Shown here in pieces: positions 4,905 to 11,928 of a stretch of 11,928 nucleotides of DNA. The first letter of the stretch is position 1; each line of letters begins with the position of its first letter. The notes below the pieces were generated by a model. That model saw nothing but the letters and a program-made list of their open reading frames with translations, did no database searches and was not told the DNA's origin. Source of the stretch: Gammaproteobacteria bacterium (lineage in GTDB: Bacteria; Pseudomonadota; Gammaproteobacteria; GCA-001735895); assembly GCA_029864065.1 (NCBI GenBank), contig JAOTUD010000033.1:1-11928 (forward strand). The letters run 5' to 3'. The position numbers and the translations under genes are program-made.

Positions 4905-6359
4905 GTGAGTTTGGTAAGGTTCCTGCTCGACGGTAAACTGATCGAAATCGATGATTTCGATCCGACCCGCAGCGTGCTGCAGTACCTGCGCGAGGACCTG
5001 CGCCGCGTCGGCAGCAAGGAAGGTTGCGCCGAGGGGGATTGCGGCGCCTGCACCGTGGTCGTCGCGGAACTCGAGGGCGAAGGGCTGCGCTACCGCGCGG
5101 TCAACGCCTGCATCCAGTTTCTACCGACGCTCGACGGCAAGGCGCTGTTCACGGTCGAGTCGCTGAAGGCGGCCGATGGCGGCCTGCACCCGGTACAGCA
5201 AAGCATGGTCGACCATCACGGCTCGCAGTGCGGATTCTGTACCCCTGGATTCATCATGTCGATGTTCGCCCTTTACCAGCATAGCAAGACGCCGTCGCGC
5301 GCCGAAATCGACGACGCGCTATCCGGCAACCTGTGCCGCTGCACCGGTTACCGGCCGATCGTCGATGCCTGCGTACACATGCATGAGTATCCCGAGGTCA
5401 AGCCGGACGCGCAGAAGTTGATCGCGCAGTTGCGCAAGCTGCGGCGCGAGCGGGCCCTGTCGCTAAAGCATCGGCAGGCGAGCTACTTCGCACCGGTAAC
5501 GATCGATGAACTTGCGGCGCGCTACCACGATAATCCGGATGCGCAGTTACTGGCGGGCGGCACCGATGTGGGCCTGTGGGTCACCAAGCAATTGCGCGAA
5601 CTGCCGGCGATCATTTACCTTGGCAATGTCGACGCCTTAAGACAGGTCAAAATCGGCGCCGATGGCATCGAGATCGGCGCCGCGGTGACGCTCGCCGACG
5701 CGTTCGACACGCTCGAGCAACATTACCCCAAGTTTGGCGAAATGTTTCGTCGCTTCGCGTCGATCCCGGTGCGTAACGCCGGCACCCTGGTCGGCAACGT
5801 CGCCAACGGCTCGCCGATCGGCGACTCGATGCCGGCGTTGATCGCGGTCAAGGCCCGGGTGCGCCTGCGCCGCGGCGACGACAGCCGCGAACTGGCGCTC
5901 GAGGAGCTGTACCTGGACTACATGAAAAACGCGCTGCAGCCGGGCGAGTTTATCGAGGCGCTGCTGGTGCCGCTGCCGCAACGTGACACCCAGGTGCGCT
6001 GTTACAAGCTCAGCAAGCGTTACGACCAGGATATTTCGGCGGTGTGCGCGGCCTTTGCGATGCGCCTCGATGGCGACGCGGTGGCGGAGATCCGTATCGC
6101 GCTGGGCGGCATGGCGGCGATTCCGAAACGCGCCAGCCTGACCGAGGCCTACCTGCTTGGCGAACGCTGGGACGAGCCCACGCTGGTCACCGCGATGCAA
6201 AAACTGGGCGAGGATTTCGCGCCGCTGTCGGATATGCGCGCCAGCGCCGCTTATCGCGCGCGCACCACGGCCAACCTGCTGCATCGTTTTTACCTCGAAA
6301 CCCGCCCCGAGCACGCGCTCGACGCGAACGCGGTCAGCGTGTTTGCGGTGACCGCCTGA
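4905..6359 (+). CDS. xdhA: Xanthine dehydrogenase small subunit (2Fe-2S and FAD domains)
   Basis: Electron-transfer subunit of the cytosolic XdhAB enzyme that oxidises hypoxanthine and xanthine to urate using NAD+. The 484-residue product has a plant-type 2Fe-2S domain with Cys41, 46, 49 (GCAEGDCGACT) and Cys69. The second 2Fe-2S domain has Cys109, 112 (QCGFCTPGF) and Cys144, 146 (LCRCTGYRP). An FAD domain follows from about residue 190, with LLAGGTDVGLWV (215-226) and RNAGTLVGNVANGSPIGD (290-307), then a CO-dehydrogenase flavoprotein C-terminal domain. All eight cluster cysteines are present. The start is GTG 4905 with AGG 6 bases before it; no closer ATG fits the family start. Its TGA overlaps the xdhB ATG by one base (TGATG), typical of stoichiometric subunits. 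Confidence 0.97.
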   Translation: MSLVRFLLDGKLIEIDDFDPTRSVLQYLREDLRRVGSKEGCAEGDCGACTVVVAELEGEGLRYRAVNACIQFLPTLDGKALFTVESLKAADGGLHPVQQSMVDHHGSQCGFCTPGFIMSMFALYQHSKTPSRAEIDDALSGNLCRCTGYRPIVDACVHMHEYPEVKPDAQKLIAQLRKLRRERALSLKHRQASYFAPVTIDELAARYHDNPDAQLLAGGTDVGLWVTKQLRELPAIIYLGNVDALRQVKIGADGIEIGAAVTLADAFDTLEQHYPKFGEMFRRFASIPVRNAGTLVGNVANGSPIGDSMPALIAVKARVRLRRGDDSRELALEELYLDYMKNALQPGEFIEALLVPLPQRDTQVRCYKLSKRYDQDISAVCAAFAMRLDGDAVAEIRIALGGMAAIPKRASLTEAYLLGERWDEPTLVTAMQKLGEDFAPLSDMRASAAYRARTTANLLHRFYLETRPEHALDANAVSVFAVTA

Positions 6360-8680
6360 TGGCAGACCGGGCCGGGCAGCAGGCGCGCGAGACGGCACCC
6401 GGTATATCGGTGCCGCACGAATCGGCGGCGCTGCATGTCGCCGGTGAGGCAACCTACGTCGACGATATCCCCGAGCTTGCCGGCACCCGCTTCGTCGCGC
6501 TGGGCCTGAGCGAACAGGCGCATGCGAATATCCGCTCCATCGATCTCGAAGCCGTCAGGTCGGCCCCGGGCGTGGTCGCGGTGATCACCGCCACCGATAT
6601 CCCGGGCCGCAACAATTGCGGGCCGATTATCGCCGACGACCCGATCCTCGTCGACGGGCTGGTGCAATATGTCGGGCAACCGATATTTGCCGTGGTCGCG
6701 GACACGCAAACGGCGGCGCGCAAGGCCGCGCGCCTGGCGCAGGTCGACTACGAAGCGCTGCCCGCGATCCTCGATATCGCCAGCGGCAAGCGCCAGCAGT
6801 CCTGGGTATTGCCGCCGATGCGGCTGCGCCGCGGTGACGCCGACAAGGCGCTGGCGCAGGCGCAGCGCAGCATGAAAGGCGAGATTTCGGTCGGCGGGCA
6901 GGAACAGTTTTATCTCGAGGGCCAGATTTCCTACGTCGCGCCGAAGGAAGACGGCTGTTTTCACCTGTGGTGCTCGACCCAGCATCCGACCGAAATGCAG
7001 CATGTGGTCGCGCATGCGCTGGGGCTCGATTTCAACCGGGTCGTGGTCGAAATGCGCCGCATGGGCGGCGGCTTCGGCGGCAAGGAATCGCAGTCGGCGA
7101 TATTCGCCTGTATCGCGTCGGTCGCCGCCTTTCGGCTGAACTGCCCGGTCAAGCTGCGGCTCGACCGCGACGACGACATGATGATCACCGGCAAGCGCCA
7201 CGGTTTCGACTTCGACTACGAGGTCGGTTACGACAACGAGGGCCTGATCCAGGCGGCAAAAATCGAGATGGCCGCGCAGGCGGGATTTTCGGCGGACCTG
7301 ACCGGGCCGGTGGTAACGCGCGCAGTCTGCCATTTCGACAATGCCTATTACCTCGGCGACGTCGCGATCGACGCCTTCAGCGTGAAAACCAACACGCAGT
7401 CGAACACGGCCTTCCGCGGTTTCGGCGGCCCGCAGGGCGCGTTTGCGATCGAGTACATCATCGACAATATCGCGCGCGAGCTCGGCAAGGATCCGCAGCA
7501 AGTGCGCAAGCTCAATTTCTACGACAACGACTTCCGCAACACCACGCCTTACGGGCAGCTCGTCGAAGACAGCGTCATCCACGAACTGGTGGCCGAACTC
7601 GAACAGAGCAGCGACTATTACGCCCGGCGTGAAGCGGTGGCGGCGTACAACCGCGATAACCCGGTGCTGCGCAAGGGCCTCTCGCTGACCCCGCTCAAGT
7701 TCGGTATCTCGTTCAACGTCGTGCATTTCAACCAGGCAGGGGCGCTGGTGCACGTCTACACCGACGGCAGCGTGCTGGTTAACCACGGCGGCACCGAGAT
7801 GGGGCAGGGCCTGCATACCAAGGTATCGCAGGTGGTCGCGCTCGAGCTCGGCATCGACCTCGCGCAGGTGCGCGCGACCGCAAACGATACCAGCAAGGTC
7901 GCCAATACCTCGGCGACCGCGGCGTCCACCGGCAGCGATCTGAACGGCAAGGCTGCGCAGGACGCCGCGCGCCAGATCCGCAACCGGCTGGCCGAGTTCG
8001 CCGCCGGCAGGTTCGGCGCTGCGCCGGACGAGGTCAGCTTCGAAGATGGCGTGGTCAGCTGCGCGGGCGGCGAAATGCCTTTCACGGAGCTGGTCGTCGA
8101 GGCCTACGAAAATCGCGTGCAGCTCTGGTCCGATGGCTTCTACAAGACCCCGGGGCTGAACTGGGACCGGGATAAAATGCAGGGCAGCCCGTTCTATTAT
8201 TTCGCCTACGGCGCCGCGGTGTCCGAAGTCGTCGTCGATACGCTGACCGGTGAATTCAGGCTGCTGCGCGCCGACATCCTGCACGACGCCGGCAACTCGA
8301 TCAATCCGGCAATCGATATCGGCCAGGTCGAGGGCGCCTATATCCAGGGCATGGGCTGGTTGACCAGCGAGGAACTGTGCTGGGACGAGCACGGCAGGCT
8401 GACCACGCACGCGCCGTCGACCTACAAGATTCCGACCATCGCCGATTGCCCGGCCAGCTTCAATACGCGGCTATATCAGAACCAGAACGTCAAGGATACG
8501 ATCCTGCGCTCCAAGGCCGTCGGCGAGCCGCCCCTGTTGCTGCCTTTCTCGGTGTTTTTCGCGATTCGCGATGCGATCGCAAGCCTCGCCGGTAATCGCG
8601 TCAACCCGCCGCTGCGCGCGCCGGCGACCCCGGAAGCGATCCTCGACGCGATCGACGCGTTGCGCGCGGAGGTCGCATGA
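6359..8680 (+). CDS. xdhB: Xanthine dehydrogenase large subunit (molybdopterin-binding)
   Basis: Catalytic subunit carrying the molybdenum cofactor and the purine site. It has 773 residues, close to the family norm. Markers in order are GQEQFYLEGQ (180-189), RRMGGGFGGKES (233-244), AFRGFGGPQG (351-360), GGTEMGQGLHTK (477-488), ATAASTGSDLNGKA (519-532) and SKAVGEPPLLLPFS (718-731). By alignment to bovine xanthine oxidase, the substrate residues E802, R880 and R912 correspond to E243, R321 and R353. Catalytic E1261 corresponds to E723. All are present, so it should be active on hypoxanthine and xanthine rather than being an aldehyde-oxidase-like relative. ATG 6359 is preferred; the frame stays open back to 6044 but that stretch is inside xdhA. 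The end overlaps xdhC (ATGA). Confidence 0.97.
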   Translation: MADRAGQQARETAPGISVPHESAALHVAGEATYVDDIPELAGTRFVALGLSEQAHANIRSIDLEAVRSAPGVVAVITATDIPGRNNCGPIIADDPILVDGLVQYVGQPIFAVVADTQTAARKAARLAQVDYEALPAILDIASGKRQQSWVLPPMRLRRGDADKALAQAQRSMKGEISVGGQEQFYLEGQISYVAPKEDGCFHLWCSTQHPTEMQHVVAHALGLDFNRVVVEMRRMGGGFGGKESQSAIFACIASVAAFRLNCPVKLRLDRDDDMMITGKRHGFDFDYEVGYDNEGLIQAAKIEMAAQAGFSADLTGPVVTRAVCHFDNAYYLGDVAIDAFSVKTNTQSNTAFRGFGGPQGAFAIEYIIDNIARELGKDPQQVRKLNFYDNDFRNTTPYGQLVEDSVIHELVAELEQSSDYYARREAVAAYNRDNPVLRKGLSLTPLKFGISFNVVHFNQAGALVHVYTDGSVLVNHGGTEMGQGLHTKVSQVVALELGIDLAQVRATANDTSKVANTSATAASTGSDLNGKAAQDAARQIRNRLAEFAAGRFGAAPDEVSFEDGVVSCAGGEMPFTELVVEAYENRVQLWSDGFYKTPGLNWDRDKMQGSPFYYFAYGAAVSEVVVDTLTGEFRLLRADILHDAGNSINPAIDIGQVEGAYIQGMGWLTSEELCWDEHGRLTTHAPSTYKIPTIADCPASFNTRLYQNQNVKDTILRSKAVGEPPLLLPFSVFFAIRDAIASLAGNRVNPPLRAPATPEAILDAIDALRAEVA

Positions 8681-9528
8681 ACGACTGGCAGCAAACGCTC
8701 GACTCGCTGCGCCGTGACAGGATTCCCGCGGTGCTGGTCAGCGTCGATTCAGTCGTCGGCTCGACCCCGCGCGAGGCCGGCGCGAAGATGATCGTGACCG
8801 CGGATCGGCGCTACGGCACGATCGGCGGCGGCAATCTCGAGTACCAGGCCTGCCGCATCGCGCGTAACCAGCTCGAGGCCGGTACCAGTGGCGGCCTGCG
8901 GCGGTTTCCGCTCGGCGCGGGCCTCGGCCAGTGCTGCGGGGGGCTGGTAAACCTGATGTTCGAGCGACTCGACGAGCACAGCGACTGGAGCCGGGCCGCG
9001 ATCGACGAGGATGCGATCGATCTGTACCTGTTCGGCGCAGGTCACGTCGGCCGTGCGCTGGTAAGCGCGCTGCGCGACCTGCCGGTCGACATCCACTGGA
9101 TCGATACACGCGACGACATGCTGCCGCAAAACCCTCCGCCCAGGGTAACGCCGGTTTGCACCGACACGCCCGAGGCCGAAATCGATGGCGCGCCGCCCGG
9201 TGCCTGGTTCCTCGTCATGAGCCACGATCACGGGCTCGATCAGCGCCTCTGCGAACAGATACTGCAGCGTGACGATTTTGCCTATTTCGGCCTGATCGGT
9301 TCGCGTTCCAAGCGCCGCAATTTCGAAATGCGCATGCGGCGGCGCGGCGTCGATCCGCAAAAGTTCGCGCGCATGACCTGTCCGATCGGAATCGGCGGCA
9401 TCGACAGCAAGCGACCGGCACAGATCGCGATTTCGGTTGCCGCCGAAATCCTGCAGGTATACGATCGGGTGCATAACCAGAAGCAAGCCAACAATAAAAT
9501 TACCGGTTCCATTGGGGGGAGAACATGA
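8677..9528 (+). CDS. xdhC: Xanthine dehydrogenase accessory protein XdhC
   Basis: Chaperone that binds molybdenum cofactor, promotes its sulfuration and inserts it into XdhB. It is not part of the final enzyme. The 283-residue product has an N-terminal XdhC/CoxI domain with GSTPREAGAKM (28-38), GTIGGGNLE (47-55) and GLGQCCGG (82-89, a cysteine pair suited to cofactor binding). A C-terminal Rossmann domain follows, with LFGAGHVGRAL (118-128), SHDHGLD (182-188), GLIGSR (205-210) and CPIGIGGIDSKRPAQIA (235-251). The ATG overlaps the xdhB stop (ATGA) and has GGAGG 4 bases upstream. The last 15 or so residues (QKQANNKITGSIGGRT) look unstructured; their DNA also encodes the strong ribosome site of the next gene, which may explain this tail. 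Confidence 0.96.
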   Translation: MNDWQQTLDSLRRDRIPAVLVSVDSVVGSTPREAGAKMIVTADRRYGTIGGGNLEYQACRIARNQLEAGTSGGLRRFPLGAGLGQCCGGLVNLMFERLDEHSDWSRAAIDEDAIDLYLFGAGHVGRALVSALRDLPVDIHWIDTRDDMLPQNPPPRVTPVCTDTPEAEIDGAPPGAWFLVMSHDHGLDQRLCEQILQRDDFAYFGLIGSRSKRRNFEMRMRRRGVDPQKFARMTCPIGIGGIDSKRPAQIAISVAAEILQVYDRVHNQKQANNKITGSIGGRT

Positions 9529-11081
9529 CATCCGAGCAGGATGGCGCTAACGGGTTCCGGCTCGAACTCGAGGGTATCACCAAGATCTATCCGTCGGTCA
9601 TCGCCAACGAGGACGTTTCTCTGGCAGTCAGGAAAGGCGAGATCCACGCCGTTTTGGGTGAAAACGGCGCCGGAAAATCGACCTTGATGAAAATGATCTA
9701 CGGCGTCGCCAAACCCGACGCCGGGCAGATGAAGTGGGAAGGCGAGGTGGTTCATGTCGATAATCCCGCGCATGCGCGCAGTCTCGGCATCGGCATGGTA
9801 TTTCAGCATTTCTCGTTGTTCGAAACGCTGAACGTGGTCGAGAATGTCGCGCTGGCACTACCCGGCAAGCCGGACCTGAAGCAGCTGGCAGGCGAGATTA
9901 CCGAGGTGTCGAATCGCTACGGGCTGCCGGTCGACCCCCAGCGCCTGGTGCACGCGCTGTCGGTCGGCGAACGCCAGCGCGTCGAAATCATTCGCTGCCT
10001 GCTGCAAAATCCAAAATTGCTGATCATGGACGAGCCGACCTCGGTGCTGACACCGCAGGCGGTGCGCAAGCTGTTCGATACGCTGCGCCAGCTCGCCGCG
10101 GAAGGCTGCAGCATCCTCTACATCAGCCACAAGCTCGATGAAATCCAGGAGCTGTGCCACGTCGCCACGGTGCTGCGCGACGGCAAGGTAACCGGTCATT
10201 GCATACCGTCCGAGGAAACGCCGAAGTCGATGGCGAGCCTGATGATCGGCAAGGAATTACCGGTGCCGGATCACGACGCACCGGCCGAGCTGGGCGAGGT
10301 GCGCCTGCAGCTCAGGCGGCTATCGAAGCCGTCGGACGATCCTTTCGGCACCGATTTGCAGGAAATCGAGCTCGAGGTTCGCTCCGGCGAAATCGTCGGC
10401 ATCGCCGGCGTGTCCGGCAACGGTCAGCAGGAACTCCTGTATGCGCTGTCGGGCGAGAAACCGATCGCGGACCCCGATGCGATCGTCGTTTGCGGCAAGC
10501 CCTCGGGGCGCGACCTGCCCGACCAGCGCCGCCGCAACGGCATGGGATTCGTGCCGGAGGAACGCCTCGGCCGCGGTGCAGTGCCACGCATGTCGCTGAC
10601 CGAAAACGCGTTGCTGACCGCGCATCATGCCGGCATGCTCAGGCACGGCATGATCCAGTTCGACCGCATTGCGCAGTTCGCGCGCCAATGTATCGACGAC
10701 TTCAACGTCAAGTGCGGCGGCGAAGAGCACGCCGCCAACTCGCTGTCGGGCGGCAACCTGCAGAAATTCATCATGGGGCGGGAGATTTCGCTGGCGCCGA
10801 AGATGCTGGTGGTCGCGCAACCGACCTGGGGCGTCGACGTCGGCGCCGCAGCGTTTATCCGCCAGCGCCTGATCGATCTGCGCAACGAGGGCACCGCGGT
10901 CCTGGTGATATCGGAAGAACTCGAGGAACTGTTCGAAATTTCGGACCGTATCGCGGTCATTGCCAACGGCCGGCTGTCGCCGGTGAAACAGCTGACCGAT
11001 ACCAATATCGATGAAATCGGGGTCTGGATGAGCGGCATGTGGGAGCAATCCCCTGCCGCAGAGGCGCAGGCACATGCTTAG
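9525..11081 (+). CDS. ABC transporter ATPase with two nucleotide-binding domains (nucleoside/BMP type)
   Basis: Cytoplasmic motor of an uptake system in the family of YufO/NupO and RnsB, related to the sugar ATPases RbsA/MglA. The 518-residue product holds two ABC domains. Domain 1 is canonical: Walker A GENGAGKS (45-52), signature LSVGERQ (145-151), Walker B LLIMDEP (165-171), switch His202. Domain 2 keeps the signature LSGGNLQKF (407-415) but has a degenerate Walker A (GVSGNGQQE, 295-303) and AQPTWGVD in place of the Walker B acidic pair. This asymmetry is usual in the family. A strong GGGGGGAGA stands just before ATG 9525, which overlaps the xdhC stop (ATGA). Being tied to xdhC, it probably imports a purine base or nucleoside. 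Its binding protein is not in the window. Confidence 0.92.
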   Translation: MTSEQDGANGFRLELEGITKIYPSVIANEDVSLAVRKGEIHAVLGENGAGKSTLMKMIYGVAKPDAGQMKWEGEVVHVDNPAHARSLGIGMVFQHFSLFETLNVVENVALALPGKPDLKQLAGEITEVSNRYGLPVDPQRLVHALSVGERQRVEIIRCLLQNPKLLIMDEPTSVLTPQAVRKLFDTLRQLAAEGCSILYISHKLDEIQELCHVATVLRDGKVTGHCIPSEETPKSMASLMIGKELPVPDHDAPAELGEVRLQLRRLSKPSDDPFGTDLQEIELEVRSGEIVGIAGVSGNGQQELLYALSGEKPIADPDAIVVCGKPSGRDLPDQRRRNGMGFVPEERLGRGAVPRMSLTENALLTAHHAGMLRHGMIQFDRIAQFARQCIDDFNVKCGGEEHAANSLSGGNLQKFIMGREISLAPKMLVVAQPTWGVDVGAAAFIRQRLIDLRNEGTAVLVISEELEELFEISDRIAVIANGRLSPVKQLTDTNIDEIGVWMSGMWEQSPAAEAQAHA

Positions 11082-11928
11082 GCTGGAGCGACGCCCCGAG
11101 GCTTCGCTGGTGATGTCCTACGCATCGCCGTTGATCGCGGTGCTGCTGATGCTGATCGGTGGCCTGCTGCTGTTCACCTTTCTCGGCAAGAACCCGATCG
11201 AGGGTTTCACGGTGTTTTTCATCAACCCGATCAGCGATCTTTATGGACTGTCCGAGCTGTTGCTGAAGGCGACGCCGCTGATGCTGGTCGCGATCGGGCT
11301 CGCCGTAGGATTTCGCGCCAACGTCTGGAATATCGGCGCCGAGGGGCAGCTGATCGTCGGCGCCGTCTGCGCCAGCGCGGTGGCGCTGTATTTTTACGGT
11401 TCGGAAGGCGGCGCTCACGTGCTGATCCTGATGGTGATCGCCGGCGCTATCGGCGGCATGCTGTGGGCGGCGATCCCGGCATTGCTGAAAACCGTTTTCA
11501 ACACCAACGAAATCCTGGTGTCGCTGATGCTGGTCTACGTCGCGCAGCTGCTGGTGTCGTGGCTGGTACACGGGCCGATGATGGACCCGGACGGCTTCAA
11601 CTTCCCGCAATCGCGGCTGTTCGAGGACTCGGCGCTGCTGCCTATACTGATGGAGGGCACGCGCCTCAATATCGCCTTCATGTTCGCGCTGGGCGCGTTG
11701 CTGGTCGGCTATATCTTCATGTTCCGCAGTTTTGCGGGCTTTCAGATGCAGGTCGCAGGCTATGCCAAGGACGCCGCACGCTATGCCGGCTTTTCCGCGA
11801 AGCGCATGATCTGGATCGGATTGATGAGCGGCGGCGCGATGGCGGGGATCGCCGGCATGTCCGAGGTCGCCGGGCCGATGGGCCAGATCACCGACCATGT
11901 CTCCAATCACTATGGCTTTGCCGCGATC
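11074..11928 (+). CDS. ABC transporter permease, nucleoside/BMP type (C-terminus cut by window edge)
   Basis: Inner-membrane channel subunit, open from ATG 11074 to the window end (285 codons, no stop). The N-terminus is short and basic (MLRLERRPE), then a first membrane helix spans about 17-37. The family signature LLLKATPLMLVAIGLAVGFRANVWNIGAEGQLI is at 62-94, in two overlapping halves. Further segments lie at about 97-107, 115-134, 147-165 and 198-217, with FNTNEILVSLML (142-153) and AGYAKDAARYAGF (228-240) in loops. This matches the YufP/RnsC class of BPD_transp_2 permeases that work as a heteropair with a second permease. Overlap of 8 bp with the ATPase gene (ATGCTTAG) indicates coupled translation. 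About 60-90 residues are probably missing. The second permease and BMP-type binding protein are expected next. Confidence 0.92.
   Translation, partial: MLRLERRPEASLVMSYASPLIAVLLMLIGGLLLFTFLGKNPIEGFTVFFINPISDLYGLSELLLKATPLMLVAIGLAVGFRANVWNIGAEGQLIVGAVCASAVALYFYGSEGGAHVLILMVIAGAIGGMLWAAIPALLKTVFNTNEILVSLMLVYVAQLLVSWLVHGPMMDPDGFNFPQSRLFEDSALLPILMEGTRLNIAFMFALGALLVGYIFMFRSFAGFQMQVAGYAKDAARYAGFSAKRMIWIGLMSGGAMAGIAGMSEVAGPMGQITDHVSNHYGFAAI

Noticed and set aside
6290..8410. 706-codon open frame on the minus strand opposite xdhB
   Set aside because: It lies entirely antisense to the xdhA/xdhB coding frames, which carry intact motifs. Long antisense open frames are common in GC-rich genes, and the translation is rich in Arg, Val, His and Asp with no recognisable domain.
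9525..11081. Degenerate second Walker A/B as sign of gene decay
   Set aside because: Asymmetric domains with AQPT replacing the acidic Walker B pair are normal in nucleoside-type double ATPases of this family; the frame is intact.
10957..11910. 317-codon minus-strand open frame opposite the ABC ATPase end and permease
   Set aside because: Its translation is Gln/His/Arg-rich low complexity, as expected from the complement of a hydrophobic membrane-protein gene. The plus-strand permease frame explains the DNA.

Overview
This window is a purine catabolism locus from a GC-rich Gram-negative bacterium. It probably belongs to the Pseudomonadota: the xdhABC subunit architecture, the PuuE-type allantoinase and the FCD-type GntR regulator fit there. 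The genus cannot be read from the sequence. Genes are tightly packed, and many start codons overlap the preceding stop codon.

The layout is two divergent arms around an AT-rich control region at about 4390-4522. The left arm (minus strand) reads GntR regulator (3673-4389), puuE allantoinase (2753-3676), uraD OHCU decarboxylase (2233-2745) and a divergent uracil-DNA-glycosylase-fold protein (1476-2240). After a 185 bp gap come a TAXI-type TRAP solute-binding protein (325-1290) and the beginning of its fused membrane permease (1-213, cut by the window edge). The right arm (plus strand) reads uraH HIU hydrolase (4523-4873), xdhA, xdhB and xdhC (4905-9528), an ABC ATPase of the nucleoside/BMP type (9525-11081) and the first of its permeases (11074 onward, cut by the window edge).

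Together the genes encode: ABC uptake of a purine or nucleoside; hypoxanthine/xanthine to urate by the molybdenum hydroxylase XdhAB, matured by XdhC; 5-hydroxyisourate to OHCU (UraH); OHCU to S-allantoin (UraD); and allantoin to allantoate (PuuE). The urate-to-hydroxyisourate step (urate oxidase) is absent here and is predicted just outside. The control region carries a perfect 12 bp palindrome and a 10/12 copy of it, centred 22 bp apart. Each overlaps the -35 element of one of the two divergent promoters, which suggests that the GntR protein controls both arms and itself.

The least expected element is the UDG-fold gene. It keeps the residues that line the uracil pocket of family 1 enzymes but has lost the catalytic Asp. 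It is translationally coupled to uraD, so it is better explained as a purine/ureide-related protein than as a DNA repair enzyme. Also worth a look are an intercistronic hairpin between the TRAP binding protein and its permease, a separate palindrome upstream of the TRAP genes, and three GTGTTG elements spaced exactly 51 bp apart in the control region.
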